Positions 39,044 through 52,519 are shown, counted from the stretch's first letter. The stretch is 64,000 bases of DNA from Latrodectus hesperus (GCA_037975125.1 JAJQOW010000023.1:969501-1033500); one strand, 5' to 3'. Translations and numbers: made by a program. The notes: generated by a model from the sequence alone, not told the origin.

Positions 39044-40004
39044 ACCACTTTCACTATACATACATTTCTTTCTCATACAAATCATACATTTCTTTGCTCA
39101 TTATTTAAGCTTACGAGTTTTCATGGTAAATCTTTCATGAAATATGCCGGCCTAAATAATTTTAAAGCTAACTCATGTACATCACCAAAACTGTTTACTG
39201 TTTGCAAACGCTTACATTTATTCCAAATATTTTCAGAGATTAACTCATATTTAAGGGTTAAAAGTGTCGTCTGCATTGACTTTGTTATTCCTTGCGTCAC
39301 TTCAAATATCTGAGGTTTTCACTTTCCTGAGAAACGATTTAAGTAAAAAAAAAATGGCTTCAGTTTTTCTCTTAACTTACATGTTATTTATGCTAATAGT
39401 TACGTGACAGATTGCCATTTTAAAAGTAGCGTGACGTGAATTGTTGGGAAAATAACGCTGTCCTTGAAATCCTCAAAAGTAAACCCTTTCCTTTTTTGAA
39501 ATGTTTTTCTATTTTCTGCCAAAACGATAAGTTTCCTTTTAGCTGTAATTCGACTATTGTAGCAGAATATCTTGCTCTTCATTGAAGTTAATGATTTTTG
39601 TGACATTTTAAAAGGATGTTTATTATTACCACTTAGTTCTTATTACATTGAAAATGTTTTTTTACAGTTCTTACTTCTTTTTTAAACGTCCTGAGTTAGA
39701 TTATTTTCTGAGGTTTTTATTGATTTGACGAATTATACGTTAGTTTTGCTCCGTGTATAATTTTATAAATAAAAAAAATTTTTTTTTGGCAAAAATGTCA
39801 GTTTTGTACAATTCACGTGTTTTTGTGAAGAAATTGTAAGAAAGATTTAGAGTTAATAAGTCCTCAAACATTGTATTTTTCGTAAGTAAACATGCTTTAC
39901 ATTCGAAAATATGAAATTTTCATGGATAGTGAGTCACTTGTGTACTACAGAGAAGTAAAAAAAAGTTTCAGTCATATCCCGACAGAGAGACTTGCTTGAA
40001 GAAA

Positions 40005-40325
40005 TAGGACCTGGTGCAGTCTAATTGGGGCTCGTCACAAAAACTAATTTGTGGTGCCCTACTGCATCTCAACAACGAACTTTCTATTCTATTTGGAAAA
40101 CAATTTTATTCGATTTACAATGGGAAATTTTCTATTTGATTTGGGGTCCCTTCTGATGTGATGGCATGGTACAACTGTCCCGTGTGCCCCTGCCTTAGTC
40201 AAGCTCTGTGCAGAATCAAAAATGTAACACCCATCTCCGTTATAATGATTAATACTGAATCAGGCTCTGAAGTGCAGGGTCCTTCCCCTGTTAACCCATA
40301 TTCAAATTTATGGTCTTAAGTTTTA
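40005..40325 (-). repeat. Unclassified dispersed-repeat candidate
   Basis: The stretch is GC-richer than its flanks and, on the minus strand, contains CTAAGGCAGGGGCACACGGG, ATGCCATCACATCAGAAGGG and GGGCACCACAAATTAGTTTT. The runs of GGGxCCC-like words resemble a repeat type seen in many animal genomes, but I cannot name it. All frames are interrupted by stops. Confidence 0.35.
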
Positions 40326-42736
40326 TTGAAACGGTATTGGAACTCACTGCATGAAGTTTTCATTGTATTCAACAGAATTTATTTCAATCAATCATGTTTG
40401 AATTGCAATAGACATTCCATAGTCGCTATGCTGATCCCTACTAATCAGAACCTGGTGGTTGCAGTGCCTAAAGTAGACTAAATTATGAAATATTCTTCTC
40501 TTATTTCTTCAGGAAATGTTCCATTTTTGTCTTTTAGGACATCACATCTTACGTTATTAATTAAATTGATTTTCCATTTTAGATTATTTAAAAGATACTT
40601 CATGGTGTTTTATTTTTGTAATATCCTTTTATTTCTACATCACAATCATTTCATGATCATAAAAGGATGTCTTGAGAATTTGTTCCTCTCTTTTTTGTAT
40701 CCGCTTTTTTAATGTTATTCATGTTGCGAAAGTACCACAAGCTTCTCAATCTTCTATTTTGTCTTAAACATTTGCATTGATTGAATTTTATTACTCTTAT
40801 CTCGGGAATTCAGGGAATGCAGCTTTTACGATAATTGGTACTTAAGGCTGCGGAAACAAATGCTGCAGCAATCTGTTCTGATAACGTATTCTGGTGACTA
40901 ATTTATTTTTTAACGGCATGGGAAAGAATTCACTCTTCCGTTATAGCGAAAGCCCATAGGAAGAAGTGACTTTCTCACCTTGACCTTCAAATTCAGTGCA
41001 GACCACATAAAATCTCAGCCTTGTTTGTAAAAGAGACTTTCTTTCGTTAGCGAACGCCTGCTGTCTGCTCACAGCTCCATTTAAGTGCTCCCTTTAAACA
41101 AAGAAGCCTTTATTGGCATATCTGTTCGCATTTCCATAATTTCATGTTTCTCTTCGCCTTGGGAAAGCTCTTGTTGCCCTTTTCTTAAATTAGAAGACTA
41201 TTTCCGATTTACCTAATGATTTTCTGACGCTCTTAGTTTTTGTTTTATGGCCTGGTTTTAAGCTGTTGGCGACGATATGAATTCTCTTCCGTGTTTTTGA
41301 ACTTGTAAAACTCCCTCTTTTATTGACATGAATGATGTTTTCAGTTTGAAGTGCTTTTTTTCCCTTGCTGTTCGCAGGTAGTTTCTGACTAGGAATTTAT
41401 GCTAATTTAATCAGTGATCGTTTTTGGTAACCATTAAAATGGAATGAGGCTGATTTTTTTGCTATCTTTGGAGTCTCGCATCAATTGCTGTTTTTGTAGT
41501 TCGATATCTGAATCATATTAAAATTATCTTAACGAGTTCTGTAAGGATGCACAGATTTCGAAGTAAATAAATCAAGTGATTAGAAAAATGCTATACTTTA
41601 GAAATTTTTATTTAGTTTTTATGGATGATAAACAGAAATATTTTCAGCTGATTTTACAATTAAACTCAAAAAATACTTTTTTCCTGATGAAATAATTTAG
41701 AGTATTAACATTATTGAATAATATAAAAAGATGTCTGAATCGAAATTCTCAGATTTAAATCTAATTTAAAATGTAATATTGTCTTAAACATTTTTTGGCC
41801 GAAGTTAAATATTTAGAAAGATCACAAGCTGAAAATATTTAAATGTTTCAATCTTAAATACTTCCTTTAGATCTTTGAAAGAATAATTTTAGTTATCTTC
41901 ATACAATGAGTAAGGAAGTTTAAGTTGTAAAATAATTTTAATGATTAAAAAAAATTAAAATATTTAGTTGTGCCCCTTTCTTAGAAATTAAATACCGTAT
42001 AAGGCTTTTATTCAGCGCGATGCTTTTTCTAATTTTGAGGAAGCATGTGTTCTTAACTTTCGGAGAAAATAATGAAAATGGTTAAAAACATTTGAGGAAT
42101 TTTGCTTTTTTACCTATAATTCTACTTTTAAAATTGTCGAGCTCTTAAGAAAAGCAATCATATTATGCCTTCCGGGAATTCGCCTCTGGATGTTGTTTTC
42201 TCCTTGTTTATATTTGTAATTTATTGTATTAACAGCTATTTTTAAACCCCGCAACGGTGAAAACTAAAATCATCGTGAAAAGCCGCCCGGCCTTTTGTTT
42301 TGAAAGCGGCGAGCATGAAGAAGGGAACTGGATCGGATTTTTCTTAAAATAGGAACGCAACAGCGTGAGAGATCTGCAATTCTCGCTTATTCAAGAAGGA
42401 ATTTTCACTTAAATTATATTTTGCAATTCAGAGTGCTTTATAATATCTCTGACATACATTTATCTGATGTTTATCTTTTCACCACATTCATTCGCATTTC
42501 CTTACATGTTTTTTTTTAATTTTTCGTCAATTGCTTATAGAAATTTACTACCTTGTTGATTTATATTTAAGTGTGCCATGATTTTTGTTACTACTTTTTT
42601 CAGTTGATTGCTTCATTATAAATAAGAGATTTATATAAACCATGTATATTTATCTTGTATTCTTCTCAATTACTATATTGCTAGGCAAGCTGTTATTAAT
42701 GGGGAATTTATTCTTGAATGCAATTCTTGAAACTAA

Positions 42737-43165
42737 GTCTTATTTAGAATGTTTAATCCTGAAATAAAATACATCCAAAATTCTTTACCGCTTTTTATTG
42801 AAGGAAGTACTTCATTTTAAAAATTGGAAGAACAAATCTTGATGGTAAATTCTTTATTTTTCGATAAATTTAGAATTTCTTATAATTATTAATATTTATC
42901 TTCTTTTTAATAAATGCAGATGATTATCATTTTTTTTAATCAAATCAGCGTCTTATTTAGAATGTTTAATCCAGAAATAAAATCAATTACATTCAAAATT
43001 CTTGACAGTTTTTATTGAAGGAAATATTTTATTTAAAAAAATCAAAACTCTTGATACTAAATTCTTTGTTTTTCGATGCGAAATTTAAAATTCCTTATGA
43101 TTTGCAATATTTATATCTTCTACTCAATAAATGCTGACGATGATCATTTTTAGAATCAAATCAGC
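42737..43165 (+). repeat. Diverged tandem duplication, units of about 213 and 216 bp
   Basis: Unit 1 (42737-42949) and unit 2 (42950-43165) each begin GTCTTATTTAGAATGTTTAA, share TTTTTATTGAAGGAA and the AAATTCTTT.TTTTTCGAT stretch, and end near AATCAAATCAGC. Substitutions and short indels are scattered through both. No coding potential or tRNA-like head is visible, so this is an old segmental tandem duplication of unknown content. Confidence 0.85.
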
Positions 43166-44904
43166 ATTTAATTTACAACATTTTGAAGCATTTCCTTCTA
43201 ATTTTAAGAGGAAATCTAAATGTGCTTGTAGAATCTTCCAAAATACATCGGCGTTGACGAGCACTTAAACTTGGAGAGTCTCAATCTGCCTTGTCATCGC
43301 CTTGCTCTTGAAAGTTTCCTCTTATCTCCGTCTGGATGTATCGAACCATTACTGTCCAGATGACCTTGCGCTTTTTCTTCCTTAAATTTTTAGTTTGCTT
43401 TTTTTCCCTATTCGTAATTACGTGTAATGAACATAATGGGTGCTAAATTAGAGTGGGATCTTGCATCTCGCTTCCTTATTGGTTAGTTCTCGTATTTCAA
43501 ACAGATGGGTCGATATCTCAAATGATAATCTCATTTGAATTTTTCTCTGGTGTATAAGTTATTCATATATATTGAGGATTACTATTTCATTTAATTAGAA
43601 AAATTTGCTTATAATTTCAAAACCTTTCTTCTTAAAAACTATTCGATTAAGTTATGTTTATTTATAGAATGCCATTGATGTAATGTAATAGTACTTTGAA
43701 TTCTCGATCTGAATGTATTTGCTTGAATTTTCGACGTGATTTAAGCAGTTTTCCGAATTCTGTGTATTTATATATTTTAATGCAGGTTTTAACAGTAATG
43801 TGAAATATTTATGCTACCATATGTCTACGTTTGTAATTTTTTCACCAATTTATAGTAAATGTAGAGATATTGAAAAACTTATTTTTTTCACATTGCTCAG
43901 CGATTTGTGCTTGGAAAATTTTATTTGGAAATAAGTATTCACACACAAATGTATAATTTCTATCAGTTATACTTCAATCATTGTTCATGCAACGGTTCTT
44001 ATAAAATGAAACACCTTTTTTTCTCACAATGTTTTTCCATTCATTAAAAAAAACTTGTATGCTGAAATAATTGTTTTATTTCTAACAAATAATGCAGATT
44101 GACACAAATTTTATAATTTTTTTTATTTTTCATAAAGGTGAAATTTGTGATTAGGAAAACTAAATATGCTATGTAGAATATGCATAAATCTTATTGTGAC
44201 ATTGATAGTGTGGTAACTAAATTCTTAATTATGAAATAGGTAATGATAATTGACAATATTTTCCTCTTTAGAACCAAGCCTTCTTTTTAAGATCTTGAAC
44301 TAAGGTTAAAAAAAAATCATGGAGAAACATTCGTTTGCATTTGTCTACTCTAAATGTATCCTATTCATGTGTCCAATTCAGGATGTTGCAAATCATCTAT
44401 AGACTAAAAACAAGTAATTTTCTACCAAGGTTTAATTTGCTCTCTACCAAAGTGCTCTGAAACCCCATCACATCCAAATTAAACGATGTGTAAAATATCA
44501 GCGTGACAATTTTTATCGCCAAATGTTTCTTCGCCTGCAATCATAAATGCTATCGTGCACTTTTGAAATGAGTAATAGATTTTCACGCATTACCATTCTT
44601 GTCTATTAATATTTAACAATGAAAATGTTAATTAAAAATTAACATTTCTTCAAATTTAACTGTTTGATAATTTTCCGTATCTGTTTACAGTCAAGTAAAA
44701 TCAGAGATTTAAGTTAGTTAAAAGTATTGTGTTAGGAATTGCTTTTCTTAAGAACTTCTAAGCGATGTTTTGATTTTGAAGATTATACTTTGAAAGCTAA
44801 AATGTTCTGAATATTTAACTTTAGTTTAATCATAAGCTTTCTAAATTGAGTGAATAAATTGATGAATTCTCCAACTGAAGTCAGTTTTGATTATGAAATT
44901 AAAA

Positions 44905-44921
44905 AATAATAATAATAATAA
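44905..44921 (+). repeat. (AAT)n microsatellite
   Basis: About six AAT units. Confidence 0.85.
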
Positions 44922-45949
44922 CCACACATGGTCATTTCCGCTCTCTGTTTGACCTTCGTTTCAAGATTTGCACTTCAATATTTCTGCAGCTTTTGCCATG
45001 CGAGACACAAATGGAGAATTTTTTCCTTCACATTTATTCCATGATAAGCTTTTATATTTAATTCTTCAAATTTGCATGTAAGGAAGTGCGCTTGAGTTTC
45101 TTTTTCCGTTTTACAGCTGTTTCTCATTTTTTTTAATGTTAGAGACAACCGGTGTGTGATCGGTTATCGCTAGGTGCCGTGTATGCACCATCCGGTTTGA
45201 TAATTTTACCTTTACTAACTTCTTAAATTTTAATTGCAATACCCAGTGCATTTTAGTTGTGATATTTCATTTATTTTCAATTTTTGGAGTTTCATTTTTT
45301 ACTTAGGTAAAAACCTTGCATATGTGGCGAGATGTAATACATGAATAGTTATAAAATTATAAAAATGTTGATGAGTTTAAGTTCTATATATTGACAGTTA
45401 TAAATTACTTTTTATGCTACAAAGCCTTTGGAAAAGCCTGATATTGTACCAGATAGTTTTTGGGGAAAAAATTTAAATTTCCCCTCTCATTTTGAAACCT
45501 TTATTTACCACAATGGACGTAATGTTTATATTTTTGAACATATTTGCATATTCTAATCAAAATATTCATATGCATAAATTTCAAATTGGTAACAAATATT
45601 TTTATAAATTTTTCAGTCGTTTAATTTATAGATATAAGAAATCTTATGGAATTAGTTATCTACAATTTAAATATTTTACCAAAATTTGTAACTTTGTGTA
45701 TTTTTGAAAATTTTTTAGGTAAATTGTTTGGATGAAAATTGTTTTGAACTATTTATTTTAATACAATCTAAGATTATCTATGCCATTTAAAAGTGAGTTA
45801 TTTTCATGCAAAAACAATGCCTGTAAAGCTTCCTTTTCGAAAACTTCAACGACTGTCTAAAAATAAATCAATTAAAATTTGCATAATACTTAGTGCATGG
45901 CAATAAATTTCTCATTGCAATCGAGTAAAACAATTTGTTCCGGGAAAAT

Positions 45950-46110
45950 CTTGTCTTTTGCTAGACGGACGATTATTCTTTCCAACATACTTTCCTCGTA
46001 TACCCTAACACGGCTAACTTCGACGGCGCGTGCTTTCTCGGAGAACAAAAAACAATCAACTCTTCTCCTTTCTCACGCAGACACAACACACAACTCGACC
46101 TTCCTTATGG
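45950..46110. other. CpG-richer, pyrimidine-rich island
   Basis: CpG dinucleotides are denser than nearby (for example TTCGACGGCGCGTGCTTTCT) and the top strand is pyrimidine-rich. A 73-codon frame (45897-46118, +) crosses it but is low-complexity in serine and threonine and is not recognised. A distal regulatory element or an alternative first exon are possible but unproven. Confidence 0.3.
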
Positions 46111-46965
46111 AAAAATAAGACTGAACATTTTCCCAATATATGCTTCGTTAGGTATTGATTTCGAGGGCAAGGTAACACGTATGTAGATCTGCAGACCGAG
46201 AACAAAAAGAACACACCGCCATTTAATTTTTACAACGAAATACATCATTTCACTTCAATTTTTCCTTGGCCAGATTGTATTTCCAGTCTACTAAGAAATC
46301 GTCTGCTTGCTTATTAGACGAACATTTGATCTGCGCGTGAGGGATCGTTAAAATTGTTCTCCTTTTACCCCATTGTCTTAGTGTTAATTGAAAGGCTTCT
46401 GTTCTGCAGATTAGAAAGTTAGATTGAAAAGAGTGACCGATTTTCTTGCTCGCGGTTTTCTATATCTTCACTTGCTAAATTGTTTCGAAGGAATGAAAAG
46501 TTCAATGACAGATCAAGTTTATAAGTTCAATTGCTGAAGATATATTTTTAAACTAGATTGAATAAAACGTTATTTATGGCGATCTTTTTAAAAAGAAAAT
46601 TTGAAAGGACTAGTTTTGATAAGAATACTATTTTCGTAATTTTTAGTTTTACCTACTTTTTTTATCTTTTGTTTTAGTTATCAGCATTTCATTGATCCTG
46701 CGGAATCCTTTGAACGATGTTTTTAAGCTTCTTAAACTGTCATTGCTAAATGTCATATTGTATTATGCATATTTTCAATTTTTTTAAATAGATTGTTTTT
46801 GGAAGTTATTACCATTATAGTTGTGTATTAGTTTAAATGGTTTTTGTACATAAATTATATGGGTAAACAAATAGACTAATGTTTTTCATTACTTTCATTC
46901 AGTCTGGTGTTTAAATTAGCACCGGTTTTTCATTCTATGAAATTCGACCGTCACTTTTTCTGCTT

Positions 46966-47045
46966 TTAGTGGTTCGAAATTTATTTTAAACTATAGATTC
47001 GGTTGAATAGGCCTCTTTTTATGCGTGATGCCAAAATCACAAATA
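46966..47045 (+). mobile_element. SINE family G relic (body only)
   Basis: TTTTAGTGGTTCGAAATTTA, TTTTAAACTATAGATTCGGT and ATGCGTGATGCCAAAATC follow the family G body in order with many substitutions. Confidence 0.45.
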
Positions 47046-47768
47046 ATGTCTTTTAATTAAATTTCAAGATTTTGGGGAATACTAAATCTATTTAATTTAA
47101 CTTTTAGAATGCTTCGTAATAAAGAAAATTCCAAAGCATTAAAAATTTGAAAGTAGTTTAAGGAATTGGAGAATTTTATTTATCAAAAGAACATAAAATA
47201 CTACCACCTATAATTTAGATTTTTTTCGTCACAGAGTATTTAGTTTAAATAAAATACATCATCTCCTAATTTCTCTCAACAGCATCCTGCATAAATATTT
47301 TCAAAAAATTTTAAATTCAATATTTTTCCATAAAAAAAAATTAGTTTAAATTATGCACGTTAAGATAATAAATAAAATTTCTAAATGTAGAAAGAAATAG
47401 AAATGATGAATTCAAAATCCTTTTATAGCTTTTTTAATAAACGTAAATCTATTTCACAAAAACTAAAAGCTTTTTTGTAATTCGAAGATCACTCGAATTA
47501 AATATGAATTACTTATCTTTTGAATGATGTTTTTCATTGGTGAATTGCACTCTGCATTGCTTATCAATTTTAATGATGGATGAATATCAGAAGTTCGCAA
47601 ATTTTCTATTACATTCTTTGAAATTTTTTTTCTAAATTCTTTTGAGCTAATTCATTATTAAACAGTTAGAGCAGAAAAACATTAAAATGTTGGAATATAT
47701 TAAATTGCTCCAAACTATGAGAGATGCTGTTTAAAAGTAATAGTATTCAGTTTTACTATTCCTGTTTG

Positions 47769-47808
47769 ACTGATATTTAATATAACCACGTTTATATTAA
47801 ATATCAGT
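47769..47808. repeat. Perfect 17-bp-arm hairpin
   Basis: ACTGATATTTAATATAA (47769-47785) is followed by CCACGT and then by its exact reverse complement (47792-47808). Confidence 0.92.
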
Positions 47809-47929
47809 TTGGTGTACTTATGTTACATGTAGTAATTAAAACAGGGATTGATTTCAATCCATTAAAATTTTTTATGTTCGAATTTGTTGTAATTTGATTA
47901 TAGTACTATCACTCTGGCATATTTACTTT

Positions 47930-48348
47930 TTAATAGCGTAACAACCTATTACAGGTCTTAGCTGCCTCTACAGCACGCCTTTTCCAGCCCAGTCTGTCCA
48001 GAGCGACACTTTGCAAGTTCTTAACTTTCAGCATCTTGGTCATTTTCAGTGTCAACGAGCCATCTTGACATTGTTGGTGGTCTTCCTCGGGCACGGGACC
48101 CTTCAGGGTTTTGAACGTGTACATTCTAGTGGGGATGTTTTTTCCTTGCTTCTCCAGACATGGCCAAACCATCATAGTCTGTCGCTTCTGATAACCTGAG
48201 TGATCTAGGGCTGGTTATTCAGCCTATACAATTCAAAATTATATCTGGTTCGCCAGCCACCCTGTTCCTGTACAGACCCATAGGTAGTTCTTAATACTTT
48301 ACTTTCAAAGGTTTCATGGGTTCGCTGTCTATCAGCATTTAATGTCCA
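47930..48348 (-). mobile_element. Decayed LINE reverse-transcriptase C-terminus
   Basis: Read on the minus strand, this stretch gives the pattern common at the C-terminus of LINE ORF2 proteins. It begins around WTLNADRQRTHETFESKVLR, passes YGSVQEQGGWRTRYNFELYR and RSDRL.WFGHVWRSK, then RARGRPPTMSRWLVDTEND, and ends LKVKNLQSVALDRLGWKR. It carries two in-frame stops (a TAG after NNQP and a TGA after SDRL) and at least two frame changes, so it is an old pseudogene fragment. The only long open stretch, 47930-48175, covers just the last part. The clade is uncertain; it differs from the RNase H element at 8.4-9.3 kb. Confidence 0.72.
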
Positions 48349-51300
48349 CGGGCATATTTATTAGTTAGTAAAAATTGTTATAAGAAATGTACTGTTTACA
48401 TATTTAACACTCTTGCCGCATAACAGGAATAAATCATCCTGGTTAGATAGATTCGATAGATACATCTTGCTGCTAATTCTGAACAGGTTGAGGTTGTTGT
48501 GAGAAGCGAACTTTCAATTTGATTTAACCATCCAAAACTTCACTGTAACAAGTTTTATTTTTTATATTTTACTCCATTGAGTCTCAGTCTTAAAGGAAAT
48601 TAAATCATTGGTGAAAAAGATTAATATGTTACATTTAAAATTTGTTTCGCTGCTATAAAAGAGCATCCTCTTTAATTATGATAGTCTTCATCAAACCGAT
48701 GATCGGGCACATTTATCTTCTATTGTTATTGCTCTTTGATTATTCCATTGTGTTATGGAGTCGTTTAACTAATCTACTTGCCGCATCGTCGGAACAAAGT
48801 GCTGATTTCATTGTTGTAATTATCTTTATCGTTAATTACAGTGTTGTGGAATTTGCGCTATTAGATCCCCTGCCATTTGTGGATTTTTCCTTTCAAATTT
48901 GGCTACATCTTTAGAAAAACTTCCAAATGAAACACTCTAGTAACTCTGTTAGTTAAAAATTTTAAACCCATATTGTATAACTGAAATGGTAGTTTCCAAT
49001 TTGAAATATTTTTTGATAATCCTTACAATAATATTTAAATGTGGAAGAAACAGAATTTCCTTAAAATAAATTTGTAATTGTGAGAAAATTAAACCTTCAA
49101 AAAATAGTTTATATGTTTTAATGTAATCAAATTAACTATAAAAGTTTCTAAAGCCCACCATTTTTTTACGAAATAAATATTTATATCAATACATTTTCTT
49201 ATTTTTATGACTAAAATGTTATTTGAATCAATCAATTTGTTCTGCTTATTCTTCACCCCAAAATTTGTTATTCTACGCTTGTAAGTTCCATAATTAATCT
49301 GAGAAAAAGAAAAAAAAATGGGTACAATATAAGAATACGAGTGTATTCAAAAGACAATGCTAAATATTTGTGTTTGGCTCATTTGTTTTTATGGTAGCTC
49401 TAAGCTAAATAAAATAGTTAACCACTGCTAAAAGTCTTATGGTTCCGGCGTCAAATCGTATCTCTAAGGCATGAAGCGGGGTGTTTGTTTTGTGGGAAGA
49501 ACTGTGCTACTGACATTGAATCAGAAATGATTCACGCATTCCTACACAACGATGCCAGCTATAAAAACAAGCACGGAAAGAAAGGTTGAAAATTCTGCAA
49601 TTCAGCGTGAAATTGACCGTTTCAGAAGAAGTTGGGACAACAGACTTGTGTAAAGAGTTTTGTTTAAAATTATACTGTTTTGTGTGTGACTAAATTTGGT
49701 TTCGTTACCATTTATAATCGAGTTTAACCACGTTTTCATCGTCTGGTTTTGCTTCAGTAGAATTTCGAATTTGCTTTGTCTGCGGATTTAGCTATCGATT
49801 TGATATTGACATATCTACTTGATAAAGTTGTGACTATTTGTGAAAGTTGTTTTATGTATTTAATTTGTGTGTGAAGGTGGACCTTTTTCTTTGCCATAAA
49901 TGCATTTGTCATTTGACTTCACTATTTCTGGCTGGAATTCCATGTTATGATTTATTCTTAAATAAGGATATTTAATTTCATCCTGAAATTATTGGGTTAT
50001 TATATGCCCTATTTTGACTGTAGTTGATTTTTACTTAATTTTTATCACCTCGTTAATATATATAATGGAAATTATTAGCTTAGTCAAAAAAGGGATTTGG
50101 AAAAGAAATCTAACCCCTCATAATGCAATCTAACATAAATGGTCTATCTATTAAGTAGTTGAAATTAATGTGTACTAATGAAATGTTCAATGTGTTTATA
50201 AGATTTATACGCCATCACTGTATCATAGATAAAATTTCGAACAGTTTCTTGCATCTTAAAATAATGAACTATTGAATACAAAAAACACGATCGAAAATTA
50301 GTAGACTGAAAATTTCATTAAAAAAAATTACAATGTTCTAATTAGTTCGTTCTGTCTCTATAATATCTGGTCTTAATACTTATTACATATGTTAATAAAT
50401 TAGGAAAGATCAATAAGCTTAAATATTAATTTGAGTGTGTTTACATTTTGAGATTTTTATCACCAGTTTATATTCGAATACATGAAAACTTGTTCAATAT
50501 GAATAAATTACATGTAAGTTACGCGGAGTTTTAGATCTCTCTAATATAGTTTTAGGTTAAAAATCTTACACAAAATATTTTTATATCATATTTCTATTTT
50601 TCTCTCCTAATTTAAATGTTCAATTGAAAACAATTGTTGCATATGATTTAAATATTACTTTTAAAAATTTATTTCCTTAAAAAAATTACCACCATGATAT
50701 TAAATCAGTTTATTTTATTACCACAGTAGTTAATTTCGTTTACCGAATCTTATTTGCGAAGTCAATTTTGATATCTGTCAATATACTTCAAATTAATACT
50801 GTCATTTTTAAAAAACAATTATTATAGATTAAATAAAAAAAGCTTAATCCATATAGCCATCCTTGTTTTTACTTTAGCCTGATTTATCTTGTATTAAAAA
50901 TCTAGAAAATTACAGGTTTTTCAAAAAATCAAATATCTTTTAAAAGAAAATTTTGTTCTTATTAGAGGAAAATTTAAAGGTATTTTTGTTAAAATATCTA
51001 ATTAAAAGTTAAAAATATGATTATAGAGGAAATTAAATACTTTGTTTAAAGTTGGTAGATGTGACCGTGTTTTAAATCTGGAAAACAAGGATGTGACACA
51101 ATTATCTTCTTGACTTTCTAGATTATGAGATACAAGAAGTTAATATTTTGTAGCTTTTAGTTGTTTTTTCAAATGTTGTTTGAAATTATTTTCACTGTAC
51201 ATATTTTGCTGACTATCTGTTTATATGTAAAATTCCCTACTTTGTTATGCATGAAATGTGACACTTGATTTAAATGTGGTTTTACAAAATCAGTTAAATA

Positions 51301-52253
51301 CCCCATTAAAAAAACTTGATAATATAATAGCGTAATTTTTTCCTCTATTTATATTAAATAAAAATATCAAGTAATTCGCATTTAAATTAATGAGATAATT
51401 AAAATTTTGTATCATGATAGTAATTGTTTATTAAGATAAGTACTGTTGATTTTTTATGACTAATATATAGACTTTGTATTTCTAAACTTGATTTTTAAAT
51501 GATTGCAGTGTTCTAGAATTTATATATGAAATTTGGGAAGTTTTCCACTCCCATCATAAGCTCTGAGAAAATATATCTGTACAAATGTGTATATAAATCT
51601 GTTTTATTTTCGTTATCCAGGATATATATGCTCTTGTTAATTTATGTTCAGCCGCAATACACGCATGCACAATTGATCATGGGTGAAAAGGTTATTCTCT
51701 CAAAAATGAGAAAACCAACGCCATTAAAATGTTCGAATTGCTATTTATTAGATCGTTTTTTAAGCCCCAACTGTCAGGCGAGTTCTACAAATCGTCCGTT
51801 CACTCTGGCCTCACGAATTCCGTTTCAAGGCCTTGAGTTTGTCGAAATGAAGCATTAATGCGAAGGGGAAGGTTATTATAATCACAGTTGTGCATTTGAT
51901 CAAAACCATTAATTTGATTTTGGTCAAGTACTTGTTTAGCGTAGTTTATAGACTGTTTACAATGTGAAAATTTGTGAGTGGTTTTCATAAAAACCAGTTT
52001 CCCACAAAATTTAGAAACGTTAGTTTCAATACTGTTTATTGTGTTGGTTGAAGAAAATCACAATTTTAGCGATTAAATTATCGTGTCTTTTATAGATGAT
52101 CCTTTCTTAACACCATAAATGACGGAGAACAATGCTAATTTTCCTGTATTTTAAAAAGTATTTTACATTGTAACATTTTTTAAGATTACTTATACTTGAA
52201 TTTTTACCTCTCAATTCAGGGATTTTTATTTTTCTTATATTCTGAAATCAGAA
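48349..52253. other. AT-rich non-coding stretch
   Basis: Nothing recognised. The frames at 48642-48914 and 51526-51858 lack any known domain. Confidence 0.5.
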
Positions 52254-52259
52254 CTAACA

Positions 52260-52519
52260 TGGCACAGATGTCGTATAATCAAGGATGCCAAATTCTGAGT
52301 TTGGTGATATTTTGACGGATTTTCTTATTTATCTGGCAACCTGGCATTTATTACGTCATAGACATCGAAACCTATCAGAATTATGCAGAAAATTCTATTT
52401 TGGAAACCGTAATATTTACGTCATCGCGCACGTCATGTTACGTCATCTTGGCAACATTTCTTCATCTCCAAAAAATTCAGAATTTGTGTGGCATCCTGGA
52501 TTATACGGCATCCGTGCCA
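52260..52519. mobile_element. MITE-like element with 31-bp terminal inverted repeats
   Basis: The left end (52260-52290, beginning TGGCACAGATGTCGTATAAT) and the reverse complement of the right end (beginning TGGCACGGATGCCGTATAAT) match at 28 of 31 positions. Both continue into AAATTCTGA after a three-base shift. The flanks CTAACA (52254-52259) and CTAATA (52520-52525) may be a 6-bp target duplication. There is no transposase, so it is non-autonomous; the superfamily is not assigned. Four ACGTCA hexamers lie inside (52353, 52418, 52430, 52440). It sits about 300 bp upstream of the TESK exon. The open frames over it are chance. Confidence 0.8.

Larger units (their letters stand above)
39056..47929. 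other. AT-rich non-coding stretch with scattered repeats
   Basis: It holds the unclassified repeat at 40.0 kb, the 213-bp tandem duplication at 42.7 kb, an 11-bp-arm hairpin at 44623-44647 (AAATGTTAATT, AAA loop), the CpG-richer island at 46.0 kb, a SINE G relic and the 17-bp hairpin. No exon recognised. Confidence 0.5.
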
